A stretch of DNA of 7,385 nucleotides from Vulcanimicrobiota bacterium. GTDB lineage: Bacteria > Vulcanimicrobiota > Vulcanimicrobiia > Vulcanimicrobiales > Vulcanimicrobiaceae. This document shows positions 5,872 through 7,385 of this stretch, piece after piece; position 1 is the first letter of the stretch, and each line of letters starts with the position of its first letter. The notes under the pieces are model-generated. The model was given only the letters and a program-made list of their open reading frames with translations. It searched no databases and was not told the origin of the DNA. A program made the translations under genes and the position numbers. The stretch spans positions 1 through 7,385 of the forward strand of contig JAFAHB010000270.1 in assembly GCA_019237435.1 (NCBI GenBank). Direction: 5' to 3'.

Positions 5872-7373
5872 CAGTGAAGCCCCCGCATTGCGCTCATGGG
5901 ACCGCCGGCCGCGGGAACGTGCGCGCCGGCGCCGCTGTAGCGGCGCGAACCGGCGACTCCCACGACGACGCTGTCACCCGCGCTCAACGCGCCGCGTACC
6001 GGTTGCACGGCAGCCTGCGTCCCGCTCGTAAGCCGGACGTAGACCGTCACGGGCGCCGGCTTGCCGTCACGATCGACGAGCAGTTGTGCGGTCGATCCGG
6101 CGGCGACGGCGCCGGCCGACGCGCCGCTGACGGTTCCCCACGCCGTCGTTGCGGCGCCTTGACCGTGCAGTGCTGCTATCGGAACAGTCAGCGCGTTGCG
6201 CACGCTGGCGACGTCGATCGTCGCATTGGCCGTCATTCCGGGCAGCAGCCTTCCGCCGTCGTTCGATGCGTACACGACGACGTCGTAGGTGACCACGTTG
6301 TTGAGCGTTTGCGGATTGATCCGAACTTGCGCGACGGTTCCGTGGAAGGTCTCGTTCGGGTAGGCGAGCACCGAAAACGACACCGAATCTCCGGGCTTCA
6401 CGTTTCCGATATCGGGCTCGCCGACGTTGATATCGACTTCCATGTTGCCGAGATTCTGCGCGATCGAAAAGAGCGTCGGCGTTTGCAGCGAAGCCGCAAC
6501 GGTTTGGCCGACGGAGACCTCGCGCGCGACCACCGTGCCGTCGACCGGCGAGGTGATGACCGTGTGCTGTAAGTTCAACTGGTCTTGTGCGACCACGGCT
6601 TGCGCTGCCGAAACGTTGGCTTGCGCCGCCTGCGTGCCGGCGGCTTGGCTTTGCGCCGTGGAGGCGCTTTGATCGACGGTCGCGCTGCCGGCCTGCCATT
6701 GCGCTTGCGCTTGCGCGACCGCAGCCTGTGCCGCGGCGACGTCGCTTGCGTCCTGCGCGACGGTAGAGCGATCGCCGTCGACGGTGCTTTGCGCGATGTA
6801 ACCCTGCGACAGCAAAGCGGCGTCACGCGACTCCGTCTTCGTGGCGAGTGCCAAAGCGGCTTGGGTCTTGGTGACGTTTGCCTTAGCCGATGCAACCGAC
6901 GCCGACTCCGCCGCGGCATTTGCACGCGCAACGTCGATCCCCGAGGAGGCGCCGCTGGTGCTCGCGGCCGCTTCCGACACCTGAGCTTGCGCTTGCGCGA
7001 GCGCCGCATCGGCCTGATCGAGCTGCGCTTGCATCGTGCTTGGGTCTAATCGAGCGAGAACTTGTCCGCGCTTCACCTTGCTATTGAAATCGACGTCGAT
7101 CGCGGCTATCGTTCCGGAAACCTGCGTGCCGACGGAGATGAGGTTTTGCGGGTTGACCGTTCCCGACGCCGTAACCGATGCGACGACGGTGCCTTGCGTC
7201 ACCGGCGAGGTGATGAAGCCGTTTCCGGCGCGCGAATGAACGAACAACCAGACGGCGAGTCCGGCGGCAATGAGCGCTGCGGCGGCGCCCCACATCCAGC
7301 GCGGCAGCTTGGTAAGCGCTGCGCCGGTGCGACCGGCGAGGCCGTTCGAAACGGGTATCGTGATCGTTGACAT
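5871..7373 (-). CDS. MacA-type periplasmic adaptor (membrane fusion protein) of an ABC efflux pump
   Basis: This encodes 500 residues, clearly longer than the roughly 370 of E. coli MacA. A short cytoplasmic tail precedes one membrane helix (about 27-46). The first half of the lipoyl/barrel-sandwich domain follows (about 65-117, with VGTQVSGTIAAIDVDFNSKV), then a very Ala/Gln/Ser-rich alpha-hairpin (about 118-270). The second lipoyl half is VITSPVDGTVVAREVSVGQ (272-290), followed by a beta-barrel domain (about 310-392) and a membrane-proximal domain to about 475. The C-terminal tail is Gly/Ala/Ser-rich and probably disordered. The hairpin tip reads RDAALLSQGYIAQS: R183 and L187 match the Arg and Leu of the RLS channel-docking motif, but A194 stands where AcrA has Ser139. 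The extra length is mainly in the hairpin. The protein should bridge the inner-membrane permease and a TolC-like channel; no channel gene is in the window. ATG 7373 is the only start visible, with a weak GAAG 4 bases upstream; the frame remains open to the right edge, so a longer start cannot be fully excluded. The stop overlaps the ATPase start (TGATG). Confidence 0.92.
   Translation of the reverse strand: MSTITIPVSNGLAGRTGAALTKLPRWMWGAAAALIAAGLAVWLFVHSRAGNGFITSPVTQGTVVASVTASGTVNPQNLISVGTQVSGTIAAIDVDFNSKVKRGQVLARLDPSTMQAQLDQADAALAQAQAQVSEAAASTSGASSGIDVARANAAAESASVASAKANVTKTQAALALATKTESRDAALLSQGYIAQSTVDGDRSTVAQDASDVAAAQAAVAQAQAQWQAGSATVDQSASTAQSQAAGTQAAQANVSAAQAVVAQDQLNLQHTVITSPVDGTVVAREVSVGQTVAASLQTPTLFSIAQNLGNMEVDINVGEPDIGNVKPGDSVSFSVLAYPNETFHGTVAQVRINPQTLNNVVTYDVVVYASNDGGRLLPGMTANATIDVASVRNALTVPIAALHGQGAATTAWGTVSGASAGAVAAGSTAQLLVDRDGKPAPVTVYVRLTSGTQAAVQPVRGALSAGDSVVVGVAGSRRYSGAGAHVPAAGGPMSAMRGLH
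6703..6718 (-). repeat. 16-bp direct repeat, copy in the descending hairpin helix of the adaptor
   Basis: An identical 16-base run occurs here and at 6985-7000. Here it encodes part of VAQAQAQ (residues 219-225). It may be a trace of internal duplication or only a product of low-complexity Ala/Gln coding; see the second copy. Confidence 0.6.
6985..7000 (-). repeat. 16-bp direct repeat, copy in the ascending hairpin helix of the adaptor
   Basis: This is identical over 16 bases to 6703-6718 and in the same codon frame. It encodes part of LAQAQAQ (residues 125-131). The two copies lie 282 bases (94 codons) apart. Confidence 0.6.
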
Positions 7374-7385
7374 GACGCTTCGACG

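Noticed and set aside
6067..6699. A 210-codon - strand frame within the adaptor gene
   Set aside because: Arg-rich shadow frame; the adaptor frame shows the complete lipoyl, barrel and membrane-proximal domains.
7374..7385. Promoter or operator for the leftward operon
   Set aside because: Only 12 bases lie upstream of the adaptor start in the window, too few to support a promoter or regulator-binding site.

Overview
The window is bacterial, GC-rich by eye (roughly 60-65%) and completely packed. From base 1 to 7373 no base is intergenic, and every neighbouring gene pair overlaps by 1 to 11 bp. The presence of a membrane-fusion adaptor with a long periplasmic hairpin suggests a diderm. The composition and gene style would fit a soil-type, GC-rich lineage such as Eremiobacterota or a proteobacterium, but no marker gene here settles this and the taxonomy is a weak inference.

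Region 1 (1-1543, + strand): the 3' end of a small protein that looks like a START-like/SRPBCC fold protein, joined by an ATGA overlap to a complete FAD-dependent monooxygenase-type oxidoreductase of 400 residues. These two form the end of a rightward operon whose start lies outside the window.

Region 2 (1533-7373, - strand, read right to left): six genes in one continuous overlapping run. They are a MacA-type adaptor, a MacB-type ABC ATPase, a MacB-type permease, an OmpR-family response regulator, a membrane histidine kinase and a VOC (glyoxalase/bleomycin-resistance superfamily) protein. The junctions are TGATG, ATGA, ATGA, an 8-bp overlap with a GTG start, and ATGA. The transporter genes would form a MacAB-type tripartite export pump lacking its outer-membrane channel, which must be encoded elsewhere. 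The two-component system probably senses a pump substrate or envelope stress and controls the operon, whose promoter lies beyond the right edge. The small VOC protein, coupled to the kinase, has lost two of the four glyoxalase I metal ligands, so it may bind a ligand rather than act as a standard glyoxalase.

The two operons converge, with 11 bp of shared 3' coding sequence and no room for a conventional terminator between them. I saw no RNA genes, CRISPR, insertion sequences or phage genes. Nothing is plainly a new system. The most interesting points are the kinase-VOC coupling, the modified VOC metal site, and the elongated, symmetrically interrupted hairpin of the adaptor with an altered channel-docking motif.
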